Positions 35,173-43,649 of a stretch of 64,000 nucleotides of DNA are shown in pieces (position 1 is the first letter of the stretch; the number at the start of each line of letters is the position of its first letter). Source of the stretch: Ureibacillus thermophilus. GTDB lineage: Bacteria; Bacillota; Bacilli; Bacillales_A; Planococcaceae. A program made the position numbers and the translations under genes. The stretch spans positions 2,772,273 through 2,836,272 of the forward strand of contig NZ_CP036528.1 of assembly GCF_004331915.1 (NCBI RefSeq), written 5' to 3'. The notes under the pieces were generated by a model. That model saw nothing but the letters and a program-made list of their open reading frames with translations. It searched no databases and was not told the origin of the DNA.

Positions 35173-35405
35173 TATCCTTACCTCCGAACATTCTTTTTTC
35201 TTATTTTACTTAAAATGAAGGGAAATTGGAAATACAAGTCTGTGAAGAAAGTTAGGGGAATGTTGCACAGTTCAAGAAATGTTTGGTTTTGGGGAGGGGA
35301 TTTCAATAAAAATCGTTTTACGGGCAATCAATAGATTTGTCAAAACAATAAAAAATGGAAATTTTTGTTGAGAAGTGTTTCCATTTCTTTCCATTAATGT
35401 ATTCT

Positions 35406-36495
35406 TTACTCAACTTTCGCACACAGAATATGAAGACAGTCCTTGATATAACGAGGTTGTAAAAACGATTTACTGAATTTAAAAAAGGTTTCGATGTCCC
35501 AACGCATCCCATAGATTCGAACGATTTCTTCATTAGACAGCGTGGTATCTGTACTCAAAATGGCCAGCCATTCACTTTGGTTGTTTCGATTCCGCACAAA
35601 CACGATTTTCACTGGTAAACCCGTATGAAGGGTTGCGTGAATCGAGCCGAGTGTTTCTTTTTTGCCAATGTCTCGTTTCGCTTTTCGATACAGTTGTTCA
35701 AAGGTTAAACGTTCTCCGTTGAAAAGATACCGTTGTTTCAGCTGTTTGACCATGCCAATGACAAAAAGGCCTTTGGAGTGAATCTTCTCCACCAACGGGG
35801 CATGAGTAAACCATGTATCCATGAGCACATAATCAGCGAAAATTCCTTTATCCAATGCATGTTCTACTAATTTCAACACCATGTTTGGTTTTGCTTCCAA
35901 TGCCTCGAGCCGTCGTTTGTAGCCTGTGGTTCGTTTATCAATGGACGAATGGATTTCGTTCAAGCGATTCTTTTGGTTCGCTGAACTCAAAAGAGCGAAA
36001 TCGATAGGTACAAATGTAAAGCCATCGGACCATCCGAGCGTTAATAGTTGAAAACCATTGACAAACTGACGAGTGGAATGATCGAATACTTTAGCTAGAA
36101 GCTCAACCGATTTACTACGGTTACGAGAATAAATCGAATCGTCTACAATAAACACGGTAACACGGTGCTTCGAAATCGTTTGTTTCACACGACGAATCAC
36201 TTCGGAGCTCAGAGATAGTAAAAAGGTTCTCCAGTTAGTTATACGTAGACGAGTTCAAAAAACGATAAATGGTATCTTTTCCTTGTAAATCGGCAGCCTT
36301 TTTGCTTTGTAAGGCGTGGTACCAGTTTCTGTATTGAAAAACAAGAAGAAATAATAGTTGAAAAATCGATAAACAAGAATAACCACAAGCCTTGATAATT
36401 CCAGCTTTTCTTAAATGATTACCAATTTGTAATTCAGAAAATCCGTCTTTTATTTCTTTTGGTAATTGCGCAAAATACTCTTTTTTCGTTATCAT
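35406..36495 (-). pseudogene. IS4-family transposase, frameshifted and truncated
   Basis: The N-terminal part (36495-36235; YFAQLPKEIKDGF, GKDTIYRFLNSSTYN) and the main part (36200-35406; VDDSIYSRNRSKSVELLAKVF, DTWFTHAPL, RWDIETFFKF) are one IS4-type DDE transposase. The reading frame is broken at about 36230-36236 by an extra four bases: removing one TAAC restores YNWRTFLLSLSSEVIRR. The C-terminus stops soon after the catalytic glutamate and its last codons run into the terminal repeat, so the end of the protein is also missing. It is inactive by itself. Confidence 0.85.
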
Positions 36496-36673
36496 AATGG
36501 TGACATCTTTCTTTCTTTGGTTTTTGGTTTGGTCACCAATAGTTTACCAAAAGAAAGAGGTGTCTTTTTGTTTTTTAGACGAATTTTTTCAGTGTCAAGT
36601 GAATATGAGATACCCAAAGAAACCTATCAAATCAAGGATTATTCATAAATTTTTCACTGCGAAAGTTGAGTAA
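35406..36673. mobile_element. IS4-family insertion sequence, defective
   Basis: A 1268-base element is bounded by perfect 15-base inverted repeats, TTACTCAACTTTCGC at 35406 and its complement at 36659-36673. No clear target duplication is seen. The transposase inside is broken. It lies just upstream of the Wadjet operon. Confidence 0.85.
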
Positions 36674-36725
36674 GTAATTTTACTATGATAATTTTATTTA
36701 TGTAATCTAAAAAAGACTAACAACT

Positions 36726-37070
36726 TTAATCGTTAGCCAATACCGTTTCTTTTCCTTCATTATATATTTCTTCAAGCCTTATTTTAATAGCATTTTTAAT
36801 CATAGGCTTTAAACTTTTGTACTTCTTTCCTGTCAGTGGACAATGGTATCGCTCATCTTCAATTACTTCATCCTTTAGTGTTTCATCCTGTTGGAAGAAT
36901 AGAGAATACAGTTCGTTAATTAATTCATTTTCTTGGTTAGATAGCTCAACTCCTTTATTTTCATATTCCTTTGATATTTCTTTAAAGACATTTTTAAAAT
37001 CTTCCTTAGACATAGTTTTTATCAAGTTTCGCTCCATTGTTTTTGGTGTTCCATTGCTGGGTACCGTCAA
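36726..37070 (-). CDS. hypothetical protein, probably 5'-truncated by IS256
   Basis: This is a 114-residue hydrophilic, charged protein. The first few residues are encoded by the end of the neighbouring IS256-type element (a TTG inside its terminal region), so the original N-terminus is probably lost; an internal ATG (KTMERN) could still start translation. It contains a HCPLTGKKYKSLKPMIKNAI segment that may be a metal or nucleic-acid contact, but no family is recognised. Confidence 0.45.
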   Translation of the reverse strand: MTVPSNGTPKTMERNLIKTMSKEDFKNVFKEISKEYENKGVELSNQENELINELYSLFFQQDETLKDEVIEDERYHCPLTGKKYKSLKPMIKNAIKIRLEEIYNEGKETVLAND

Positions 37071-37146
37071 GAATTTTGTGTAATGTAAGATAGGTAGGGC
37101 ATCTCTGAAATGGATTTAGAATAGAGAGGGGGCTGTTTCTTCCACA

Positions 37147-37172
37147 CAGGAGACTGAATATTCAGTCTCCTG
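37147..37172. terminator. 26-bp perfect palindrome inside IS256 end
   Basis: CAGGAGACTGAAT and its complement ATTCAGTCTCCTG abut without a loop between the transposase stop and the element end. It may block transcription through the element. Confidence 0.5.
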
Positions 37173-37215
37173 TATGGAAAGGGAGAATCCCCCTTATCTC
37201 ATTTATTTACATTAT

Positions 37216-38379
37216 TTAGTTAATTGTAACGTTCTTCAAACATTCGCTCGAGGGCTTCATGCTCTTCGGCAAATCCTCGCGTCCTGCCCATTTCTCATTA
37301 AAATCTTGGATGGTCAAATACACGACTTTTTCAGCTGCTTCTAAACTACTCAAACTGTTCATCGGCTTGAGACGTTTCCGAATCTCCTTAATCGTTCGTT
37401 CAATGGTATTCGTCGTGTAAATCACACTTCGAATACGGCTTGGATCATCCATAAATGTTAGGAGGGCATCCAACTCATTGGCCCAAGATTGAACTTCTCT
37501 CGGATACTTGCTTGACCATTTCGACTCAAACTGTTGAAACATCTGTAATGCCATCTCCTTATTCGGCGCGCGATAAATCAGCTTGAGGTCCTCGGCCACT
37601 TCGAATTGGTCTTTTTTCCGAACACGATTTAAGGTATTACGTACTTTGTGCACGACACAGCGCTGCACATCGGCTTTCGGATAAACGGCCCGAAAAGCTT
37701 CCTCCAGCCCCGGAAGGCCATCGAAGACGCCAAGAAGCACTTCCTTGACGCCTCTTTGGTAGAGCTGCTGGAGAATCTCCCGCCATCCATAGGCGCTTTC
37801 TTGTCCTCCCACGAAGAAATCCAGAATTTCTCGATACCCTTCTTCATTCACTCCTAACACCACATAAATGACTTCTTTCTCTACCGTATCCCGGCGAAGT
37901 TTTACGTATAAACCATCCAAATATAAGACGGAATAACGCTTGTGCAGTGGACGAGCGTGCCATTTCTCGATGTCTTCCTTCACTACATCGGTAATACGGC
38001 TGATCGTTGCAGGAGAATAGGCATTTCCTAGAATTCGTTCGATAAACTTGCCAATTTCCCGTGTACTCATGCCACTTTGGTACATCCTAATGATGGCTTC
38101 CTCGAGCCAGCCGGTGTGGCGTTGATAAGGGGCAAACAACTGTGTTTGAAATTCCCCGTTTCGGTCTCTTGGAACCAAAAGACCTTCAATCCGACCATAT
38201 TGCGTATCTAGATTTCGTTGATAGTAGCCGTTTCTCATATTGGATGTGTCCGCCTGTTCGATTTCGAGGAAATGTTTGATTTCTTCCCGCATAATCAGCT
38301 CTAATTTTTCCTTCACAAACTGACGAATGACACTTTCCAGTTGATTTGCCCAGTCGACATTCGGTATCCTTTTAGACAT
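37216..38379 (-). pseudogene. IS256-family transposase with a C-terminal frameshift
   Basis: This 387-residue mutator-type transposase has the DDE residues in YLDGLYVK (about 167), LLGVFDGLPGLEEA (about 233) and TTNTIERTIKEIRKRLKPM (about 335). After NEKWAGR the frame changes: the bases downstream in another frame read GFAEEHEALERMFEERYN, the expected end of the family. So one or two bases were gained or lost near 37280, replacing the last 17 residues. It may be inactive, or this could be a sequencing error. Confidence 0.75.
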
Positions 38380-38482
38380 AGGTAGGGTACTCCTTTCTCT
38401 AAGATTTTTGGTCCAATCAGAGAATGCCCTACCTTTTTTCTTTTGATCTAGTAAAATGCTTTACACAAAATTTTATACATCA

Positions 38483-38626
38483 TCAGAAAACGATCCGTTT
38501 ATTATGTAGTAAAGGTTTTAAAAAATACAAATCTGAATGATCATCTAATTCATGCAATTGTATACTGTATGTATGATCTTTTAGCCAATTGATTTCAGAA
38601 GAAATATTATTTTTGCGGTGAAACAT
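38483..38626 (-). pseudogene. 5' fragment of a second erythromycin esterase gene
   Basis: ATG at 38626 with AAGGGGAT upstream opens a 47-codon frame reading INWLKDHTYSIQLHE and LKPLLHNKRIVF, the N-terminal pattern of erythromycin esterase family proteins just before the catalytic GE(S/A)xH segment. It stops exactly where the IS256 end begins. The rest of the gene is absent from the window. The intact relative lies at 39493-40650. Confidence 0.75.
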
Positions 38627-38717
38627 GTGTTTATCCCCTTGCTTTCATAATATTCCGTAGCATTACTGCCCCAAAGCCTGTAAAACGGCCAGACAAACAT
38701 TTTAAACATTTTTTCAT
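38581..38717 (-). CDS. possible tiny gene after DUF5367 gene
   Basis: Directly after DUF5367, ATGA overlaps its stop and a GGAGGTGA ribosome site is present. Two frames are possible: 38631-38717 (28 residues, MKKCLKC) and 38581-38709 (42 residues, MFKMFVWPFYRLWG, then NATEYYES). The Trp/Tyr-rich second frame looks more like a protein but overlaps the esterase fragment. Neither is recognised. Confidence 0.3.
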
Positions 38718-39094
38718 TTGTCACCTCCCTCTCGCTTTTTTAACGGAAGACCCGTTATCAAAATTAAACTGTACGCCCATAATAACCAAGATCCAAAATA
38801 CCGATCGGATTGCACAGGTAAATTCGTAAACACATCTGGAAAGATCACTAACACAACCGTATCAATGAACATGCCGGGAAGCGCGATAAACATAGCGGCT
38901 TTTAAACGTTCCTCTTTTGTCAAGTCTTTAAGCTTGTACAGCGGATAGGTTAATAAAGCAATGACCGGAACAACAAGCAGATAGGACAAAAGAAGAAGTA
39001 AAGCGTTTTCTGGATGGAAGAAAAAATGGCCAAAAAACCGGAAAATGAGGGTTGCTCCTAACCAGACAAGAAATCCCCAAATAAGAAAATACAC
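38714..39094 (-). CDS. DUF5367 membrane protein
   Basis: This protein of about 126 residues has four hydrophobic helices. The N-terminus reads YFLIWGFLVWLGATLIFRFFG, matching my recollection of the DUF5367 family, and a central YPLYKLKDLTKEERLKAAMF loop is cytoplasmic. Function unknown. GTG at 39094 is chosen because AAAAGGGGT lies eight bases upstream. It is upstream of the truncated esterase on the same strand and may have been its operon partner. Confidence 0.6.
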   Translation of the reverse strand: MYFLIWGFLVWLGATLIFRFFGHFFFHPENALLLLLSYLLVVPVIALLTYPLYKLKDLTKEERLKAAMFIALPGMFIDTVVLVIFPDVFTNLPVQSDRYFGSWLLWAYSLILITGLPLKKREGGDK

Positions 39095-39163
39095 GATCAA
39101 CACCCCTTTTTCTTAAATAAGGTCATAACCGCATTTCACCAACAATTTTGATCCATCATACCT

Positions 39164-39499
39164 TCACAGACGGTCCTTATTCTTTTCGGCAATAAAATCT
39201 TTAATAAAAAACAACGGGTAAATCATTAAATACAAGTTGGCAGCCCACCAAGTGATGTCAAAATCTTTGCGGAAAACCCAAAATGCAATGGCTTGTAAGC
39301 CAGAACAAAAAGTCAAAACAAGGGAAATCAAAGCATAGTTCATCCACGCTGGATTATTTTTATTATATTGATATATGCTGTAAAGACCCGTTATAGAAAT
39401 AAAAATATCTAACGGAAAAAATGAACCTCTCCCACCTTCATTCTGTTTAGAGGAAGGGAGACTTCTCGGGAAAAATGTTAAATTACTTTTCTCTATTCT
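39164..39499 (-). pseudogene. 3' fragment of a membrane protein gene
   Basis: The minus strand is open for 111 codons without a usable start in the first half. It encodes three hydrophobic segments (FPLDIFISITGLYSIYQ, MNYALISLVLTFCSG, ANLYLMIYPLFFIKDFI) and ends KNKDRL. It begins abruptly beside the intact esterase stop codon, so the 5' part was probably lost. Family unknown. Confidence 0.5.
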
Positions 39500-40650
39500 T
39501 CAACGTCAAAGTAAGCCGGGGAAACATATTTAAAAAATAAAATCCCATCATATTGTTGTGCAGGTACAAAGGAAGTAGGCATTCCCCCGCCTTCATAGGC
39601 CCGCCACTTTTTCTGTGCCCAGTTTCCATTGCACTGAATAAAACTATTTTGATAAGGGGAATGGTCAAGAAGGCTTTCCAAATGTTTTTTATTCGTTTTT
39701 TTTATTGGATATTCCTTACCTGTATAATCCAACATTTTGCCTTCCTTTGCATACAACCCCAATACAAAACTTTTCTCCTTAATCGTTTGGGAGAGGTTTT
39801 CCACAAACGATTTATAGGCAGACAGGCGCTTGGCGGAAGTATTTTTGCTAATATGCATGTTATGTGCCCAAATGATAAATTTTTCATTTGGGTATATTTC
39901 CCGTACTAAAAATTCTAGGTTTTTTGCCATTAATGCATCCCGATACTCAAAAAGTTTCGAGAAACTTTTTTCTAAAGTTACTTTCAAATAATTTACTCTA
40001 TTTTCCATCGTACGGAGGACAATTTTATAAATCTTGCTGTCCGGAAAACAATGCTGTTTGAGTTCCTCAATCAATTCCATGCCCTTACTTTCCATCTCTT
40101 CCCTTATATTTTGGCGCATTGAACGCTTGATTTTCCGTTTATCGGCTGCAATCAAAACCTCGATCGCCCGCTTTTCAAAATCGACAAACTTCTGTTTGGT
40201 CGGACCCGTTAAATAAGACTCGAGGAATTCCGAAAACAAATTCTCCTTTTTTCCTTGATAAACATCCACACCAGTAAAATACAGCGGCCGCTCCTGCTTC
40301 ATTTTTTTCATATAGTCAAATAATCCGAGGACAAATTCATTTTGCCACACACGCCCAATGGTACCCGCCATAAAACGTTTAGAATCAAGTTGATCAGACA
40401 GATAATCGCCAATCATACATGGCCCCAATTCGCTTTCAAAGGCAAGTACATGAAACCCCAATTCTTCATGAAGATATTTAATCAGGCTTACTTTTGCTAG
40501 ACTGTATTCTTTGACGCAATGGCTGCTCTCCCCAAGGAAGACAAAGCGTTTATGTTTCAAAATCGGCTGAAGAAACTCAAAATGATAGCGGCCCATATCC
40601 CCTATATTGATACTTTGATTTTTGACTTCGTTTACAAATAAAGTAGTCAT
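39493..40650 (-). CDS. erythromycin esterase family protein
   Basis: This 385-residue protein belongs to the Ere/succinoglycan-biosynthesis esterase family, whose members hydrolyse macrolide lactones. Residues typical of the active site are seen in FLGESSHCVKEY (Glu and His, near 45) and AFESELG (near 80), with WAHNMHISKN near 275. Many family members are not proven resistance enzymes. ATG with AAGGTGA upstream. The bases before its start resemble the comQ 5' region, so it may now be driven by a com-derived promoter. Confidence 0.8.
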   Translation of the reverse strand: MTTLFVNEVKNQSINIGDMGRYHFEFLQPILKHKRFVFLGESSHCVKEYSLAKVSLIKYLHEELGFHVLAFESELGPCMIGDYLSDQLDSKRFMAGTIGRVWQNEFVLGLFDYMKKMKQERPLYFTGVDVYQGKKENLFSEFLESYLTGPTKQKFVDFEKRAIEVLIAADKRKIKRSMRQNIREEMESKGMELIEELKQHCFPDSKIYKIVLRTMENRVNYLKVTLEKSFSKLFEYRDALMAKNLEFLVREIYPNEKFIIWAHNMHISKNTSAKRLSAYKSFVENLSQTIKEKSFVLGLYAKEGKMLDYTGKEYPIKKTNKKHLESLLDHSPYQNSFIQCNGNWAQKKWRAYEGGGMPTSFVPAQQYDGILFFKYVSPAYFDVEE

Positions 40651-40659
40651 TTGAATTTC

Positions 40660-41040
40660 ACCTTATCTCTTTTTCCATGATTTCACCAACATCCTACACA
40701 AATATTTCCAATAGATAAATTACAACAAAATTCGTGAAATTCCTTCTTCAAACTAATCGAAATTTAAAATAAAAATCTATTTATGATCCCTTGTTCTTTC
40801 ATCGCCAACTTATGTCGGAACACCGCCATTTTTGGCGGAATATCGACACGAAATGGCAGACTTTAGGAAAAGCGGAGCTGAGATCACCCAACAGCAATGG
40901 GCAAATGTTCTTTGCCCGCTTCAAAGTTTTACTTAAATGCAAAAAAAAAAAAAAAAAGAAAATGTCCTCACTGATCAGATGAAGGCGTTGACAACATATT
41001 AAATTATGGAATAGTGACTAATTGCTTCCATCTATCTACC
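40660..41040. other. relic of a second com locus (comQ start joined to comA end)
   Basis: Bases 40663-40770 align with the comQ start and upstream region at 51036-51145, sharing for example TTCCTTCTTCAAA and AAATATTTCCA. Bases 40780-41035 align with the comA downstream region and 3' end at 46890-47065, sharing TTTATGATCCCTTGTTC, CGACACGAAATGGC and GATGAAGGCGTT. The comA-like end is in pieces (KQLVTIP then a stop, then TPSSDQ). The order comQ-start then comA-end is what the junction of two tandem com loci would give. A 17-base A-run lies at 40941-40957. Confidence 0.7.
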
Positions 41041-41113
41041 CTTTGCAAGTTTAGTTGTTAAAGATAAGCATAGTTTGATCTTTTTAAACATTAATGAATA
41101 ATGAAGTTACCAC

Positions 41114-42847
41114 TCATATATCGACTTCTCTACTATGACTTAATGAAAACTTTTTAGACAAGAAAGGTAACGATAAACTCGAAAGGAAACACAAAATAAT
41201 CCCGCTAAAAAATGCTTTTGCCATGGATTTTGCTACATACTCTTTAGATATGTCTTCTATTTGTTTTTTTATGTTAGCAACGTTTTGGTCTATATTGATC
41301 AACTGTTGCTTCACTTGTTCTTTGATTTTCTTTTGCATTTCTGGAGACATTGGTGTTCCCTTTGGAATCTTCGCCAGTGTCTCTTTTTCAATATTTTTCG
41401 CAAGTAATTGCTTACTTTCCTCATCTAGCTCCAACACTTTATCGTTATTTTTTTCCTCAAAAAAAGTATCTCTTTGTTTCATTAAAACTTCCTGAATAGA
41501 ATTTTTTACTTCTTCAGGAATGTTTGATTTTTTTACGATCATTACTCCTTCATCGACTACGTTAGCGGAATAATGATTTAGAAAGCTTAATGTTAAAGAC
41601 ACAAACAAAGCTACTCCAACCGCTCCTCCCATATTCCGAACCATCGCAAAAATACCTGAACTTAAAGAAATTTGAGTTTGAGAAACGGCGGCCGTGCATA
41701 CTGTAACACTGGTAATCATAATAATCCCTAAACCCGTCCCTAAAATAGCAAGAAATGAAATTAAATTTAAAACACTTACATCCGTATCAATATTTATAAG
41801 CAAAATCAAACCAATAACACTTATTATATACCCTATTAACATAGGAATAAGATAGCCAATTTTATCGATTACTCTCCCAATAATTGGTGCTACGATGAGT
41901 ATAACTCCGGAAAGGGGGGTAATTGCAAATGAAGCTTCTAATGTACTGAATTCCTTAACTCTAATGAGAAATATAGGAAGTAAAATTAATGTTCCCATTA
42001 ATAATATACCGCCGAGAAAATTTGAAACTAATCCTGAAACATACAAACGATTCTTAAAAATGGAAAAATCGAGAATAGGGTTTTTTACTTTTGTTTCAAC
42101 AAAAAGAAATAGGGCTCCGCTAACAACACTAATTATAAAATAAAGAAAGATTTTATGAGATGTCCATCCAATTTCTTCCCCTTGCAAAATGGCATACGTA
42201 AGAAAAAACAAACTCAAGCTCATCAACAAAATTCCCAATGGATCGAGTTTAAATTTATGAATGGGCTCATTTTGTACTCGAATAGCAAGATATATGAACG
42301 GAAATGCCAATAACACAATGGGGACATTAATATAAAACACCCATCTCCAGTGAATATACTCTGTAATAAGTCCTCCTAAGCTCGGGCCGATAGCAACCGC
42401 CATAGCACCTACAGCTCCCCAAATTCCCATTGCTAATCCCATTTTTTCTGGAGGAACAGCTGTTCTAACTAGCATCATACTTGTAGGGATGACCATTGCT
42501 CCGCCTATTCCTTGCAAAATTCGAAAAATAATAAGAGAATCTACCGTCGGTGCAATTCCACATAAAAACGAGCTAACCGCAAAAATGATGACTCCCCACA
42601 AAAAAGTGCGAACACGCCCTAACATATCAGCCATTTTACCGAGAGTAACTAATAATACTGCAAGTGTAAGAACAAACCCGTTTATGATCCATGAGGCTTT
42701 ACTTAGGTCAATTTTGTAATCATCAATAATATTAGGAATAGCGATATTTACTACAGTACTATCTAAAAACACAAGAAAAAGCCCAATGCTTACTGCAAAC
42801 ACTTGTTTTAATCCTCTGTGCCGTTGTTCGTTTACAGTTTCAGTCAT
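41114..42847 (-). CDS. DHA2-family (14-TM) MFS drug/lipid exporter
   Basis: This 577-residue major facilitator exporter resembles EmrB/QacA. Motif A appears as GKMADMLGRVRTFLWG near residue 70 and motif C as a glycine-rich AMAVAIGPSLGGLI near 150. Fourteen helices are predictable. Between the last two helices there is an unusual hydrophilic stretch of about 110 residues rich in Lys, Glu and Gln (415-530). Proteins of this group export drugs, dyes or lipids by proton antiport. It follows the truncated acyl-CoA dehydrogenase by 26 bases on the same strand, and so belongs to the cassette below comA. Confidence 0.88.
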   Translation of the reverse strand: MTETVNEQRHRGLKQVFAVSIGLFLVFLDSTVVNIAIPNIIDDYKIDLSKASWIINGFVLTLAVLLVTLGKMADMLGRVRTFLWGVIIFAVSSFLCGIAPTVDSLIIFRILQGIGGAMVIPTSMMLVRTAVPPEKMGLAMGIWGAVGAMAVAIGPSLGGLITEYIHWRWVFYINVPIVLLAFPFIYLAIRVQNEPIHKFKLDPLGILLMSLSLFFLTYAILQGEEIGWTSHKIFLYFIISVVSGALFLFVETKVKNPILDFSIFKNRLYVSGLVSNFLGGILLMGTLILLPIFLIRVKEFSTLEASFAITPLSGVILIVAPIIGRVIDKIGYLIPMLIGYIISVIGLILLINIDTDVSVLNLISFLAILGTGLGIIMITSVTVCTAAVSQTQISLSSGIFAMVRNMGGAVGVALFVSLTLSFLNHYSANVVDEGVMIVKKSNIPEEVKNSIQEVLMKQRDTFFEEKNNDKVLELDEESKQLLAKNIEKETLAKIPKGTPMSPEMQKKIKEQVKQQLINIDQNVANIKKQIEDISKEYVAKSMAKAFFSGIILCFLSSLSLPFLSKKFSLSHSREVDI

Positions 42848-42873
42848 ATATCCTGATCCTCCTATTTTATTGT

Positions 42874-43446
42874 TTAAATGCTAGCCGGAATATCCAATAT
42901 TATTTTCCCAATAAGTTCCTTTAACAACTCTGGAGTTGGTCCTAACACTGTCCCTGCTTTACTGTCCCTTATATATCTTTCGAGAGGAGAGCGGGCGGAA
43001 TAGGCATGACCTCCACAAACCTTCAAACACAAATTCGCCAACTTAAGCACAGCTTCACAAGCAATTATTTTAATTTCTAACAAAGTTATCATATCTAGCT
43101 TTCCTTTCTCCATTTGACAAGCCATATATTCCAAGGATCGTTCTGCCCGGTCGCATTCAATCTTCATTTCCGCAATAATTTGTTGTATACTTTGAAAAGA
43201 TGCTAGATTCTTTTCGTTATGACTATAGAATCGATTTTTTACATACTCTACTGATTCACGATAAATAGCTTTTGCTATACCAACTTGTAAAGCTGAAATC
43301 CCTAACTGTCCCATAGGTAACAATTTTTCGCGAGAAATTTTAAATCCGTCTCCTTCATTACCGATTAAAGCTTTGCTTTCTATTCGACAATCCTTCATTT
43401 CTATAGGGGCGCTATTATTGCCACGTAACCCCATTAATTTCGGCAT
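42874..43446 (-). CDS. acyl-CoA dehydrogenase, C-terminal half only
   Basis: This 190-residue protein aligns with the middle and C-terminal helical domains of acyl-CoA dehydrogenases: GLRGNNSAPIEMKDCRIE, LIGNEGDGFKISREKL, and AVLKLANLCLKVCGGHAYSARSPLERYIRDSKAGTV in two parts. The usual N-terminal helical domain of about 200 residues, needed for FAD and substrate binding, is absent and not found in another frame. AAAGGAGG lies 13 bases before the ATG. It is either a truncated gene or a stand-alone partner subunit. Confidence 0.75.
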   Translation of the reverse strand: MPKLMGLRGNNSAPIEMKDCRIESKALIGNEGDGFKISREKLLPMGQLGISALQVGIAKAIYRESVEYVKNRFYSHNEKNLASFQSIQQIIAEMKIECDRAERSLEYMACQMEKGKLDMITLLEIKIIACEAVLKLANLCLKVCGGHAYSARSPLERYIRDSKAGTVLGPTPELLKELIGKIILDIPASI

Positions 43447-43496
43447 TTCTCCAACATATCCTCCTTTCTAACACTGATCATATTATACAAAAAAAT

Positions 43497-43545
43497 TGTC
43501 AAGTGACATTCATCTCCCACTTATAGAAGTGGGAGACTTCTGTCA
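43497..43545 (-). mobile_element. orphan IS200/IS605-type right end
   Basis: On the minus strand AGAAGTCTCCCACTTCTATA then AGTGGGAGATGAATGTCAC contains the perfect 9-bp stem CTCCCACTT/AAGTGGGAG (43514-43535). This resembles the right-end hairpin and guide-RNA 3' end of TnpB-bearing IS605/IS1341 elements as I remember it. No tnpA or tnpB is present nearby. Confidence 0.45.
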
Positions 43546-43649
43546 AAGTTTACGTTTAATTCGTTAAAAATTTGTAAATGATACAATAAGCTTATTATTC
43601 CGGCATAAAACTTATTCATTTCGACGCTTTTTGCTTTGGCGTATTCTTT

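Larger units (their letters stand above)
37073..38472. mobile_element. IS256-family insertion sequence
   Basis: A transposase gene is flanked by ATTTTGTGTAA at 37073 and its complement at about 38462, with inner repeats GGTAGGGCAT near 37091 and its complement near 38424-38433. No matching target duplication is seen. One side abuts a cut esterase gene and the other an unrelated gene, so the locus was rearranged after insertion. Confidence 0.8.

Noticed and set aside
40791-40982. Plus-strand 63-residue frame ending in a lysine run
   Set aside because: It is a translation of the com relic and the 17-base A-run.
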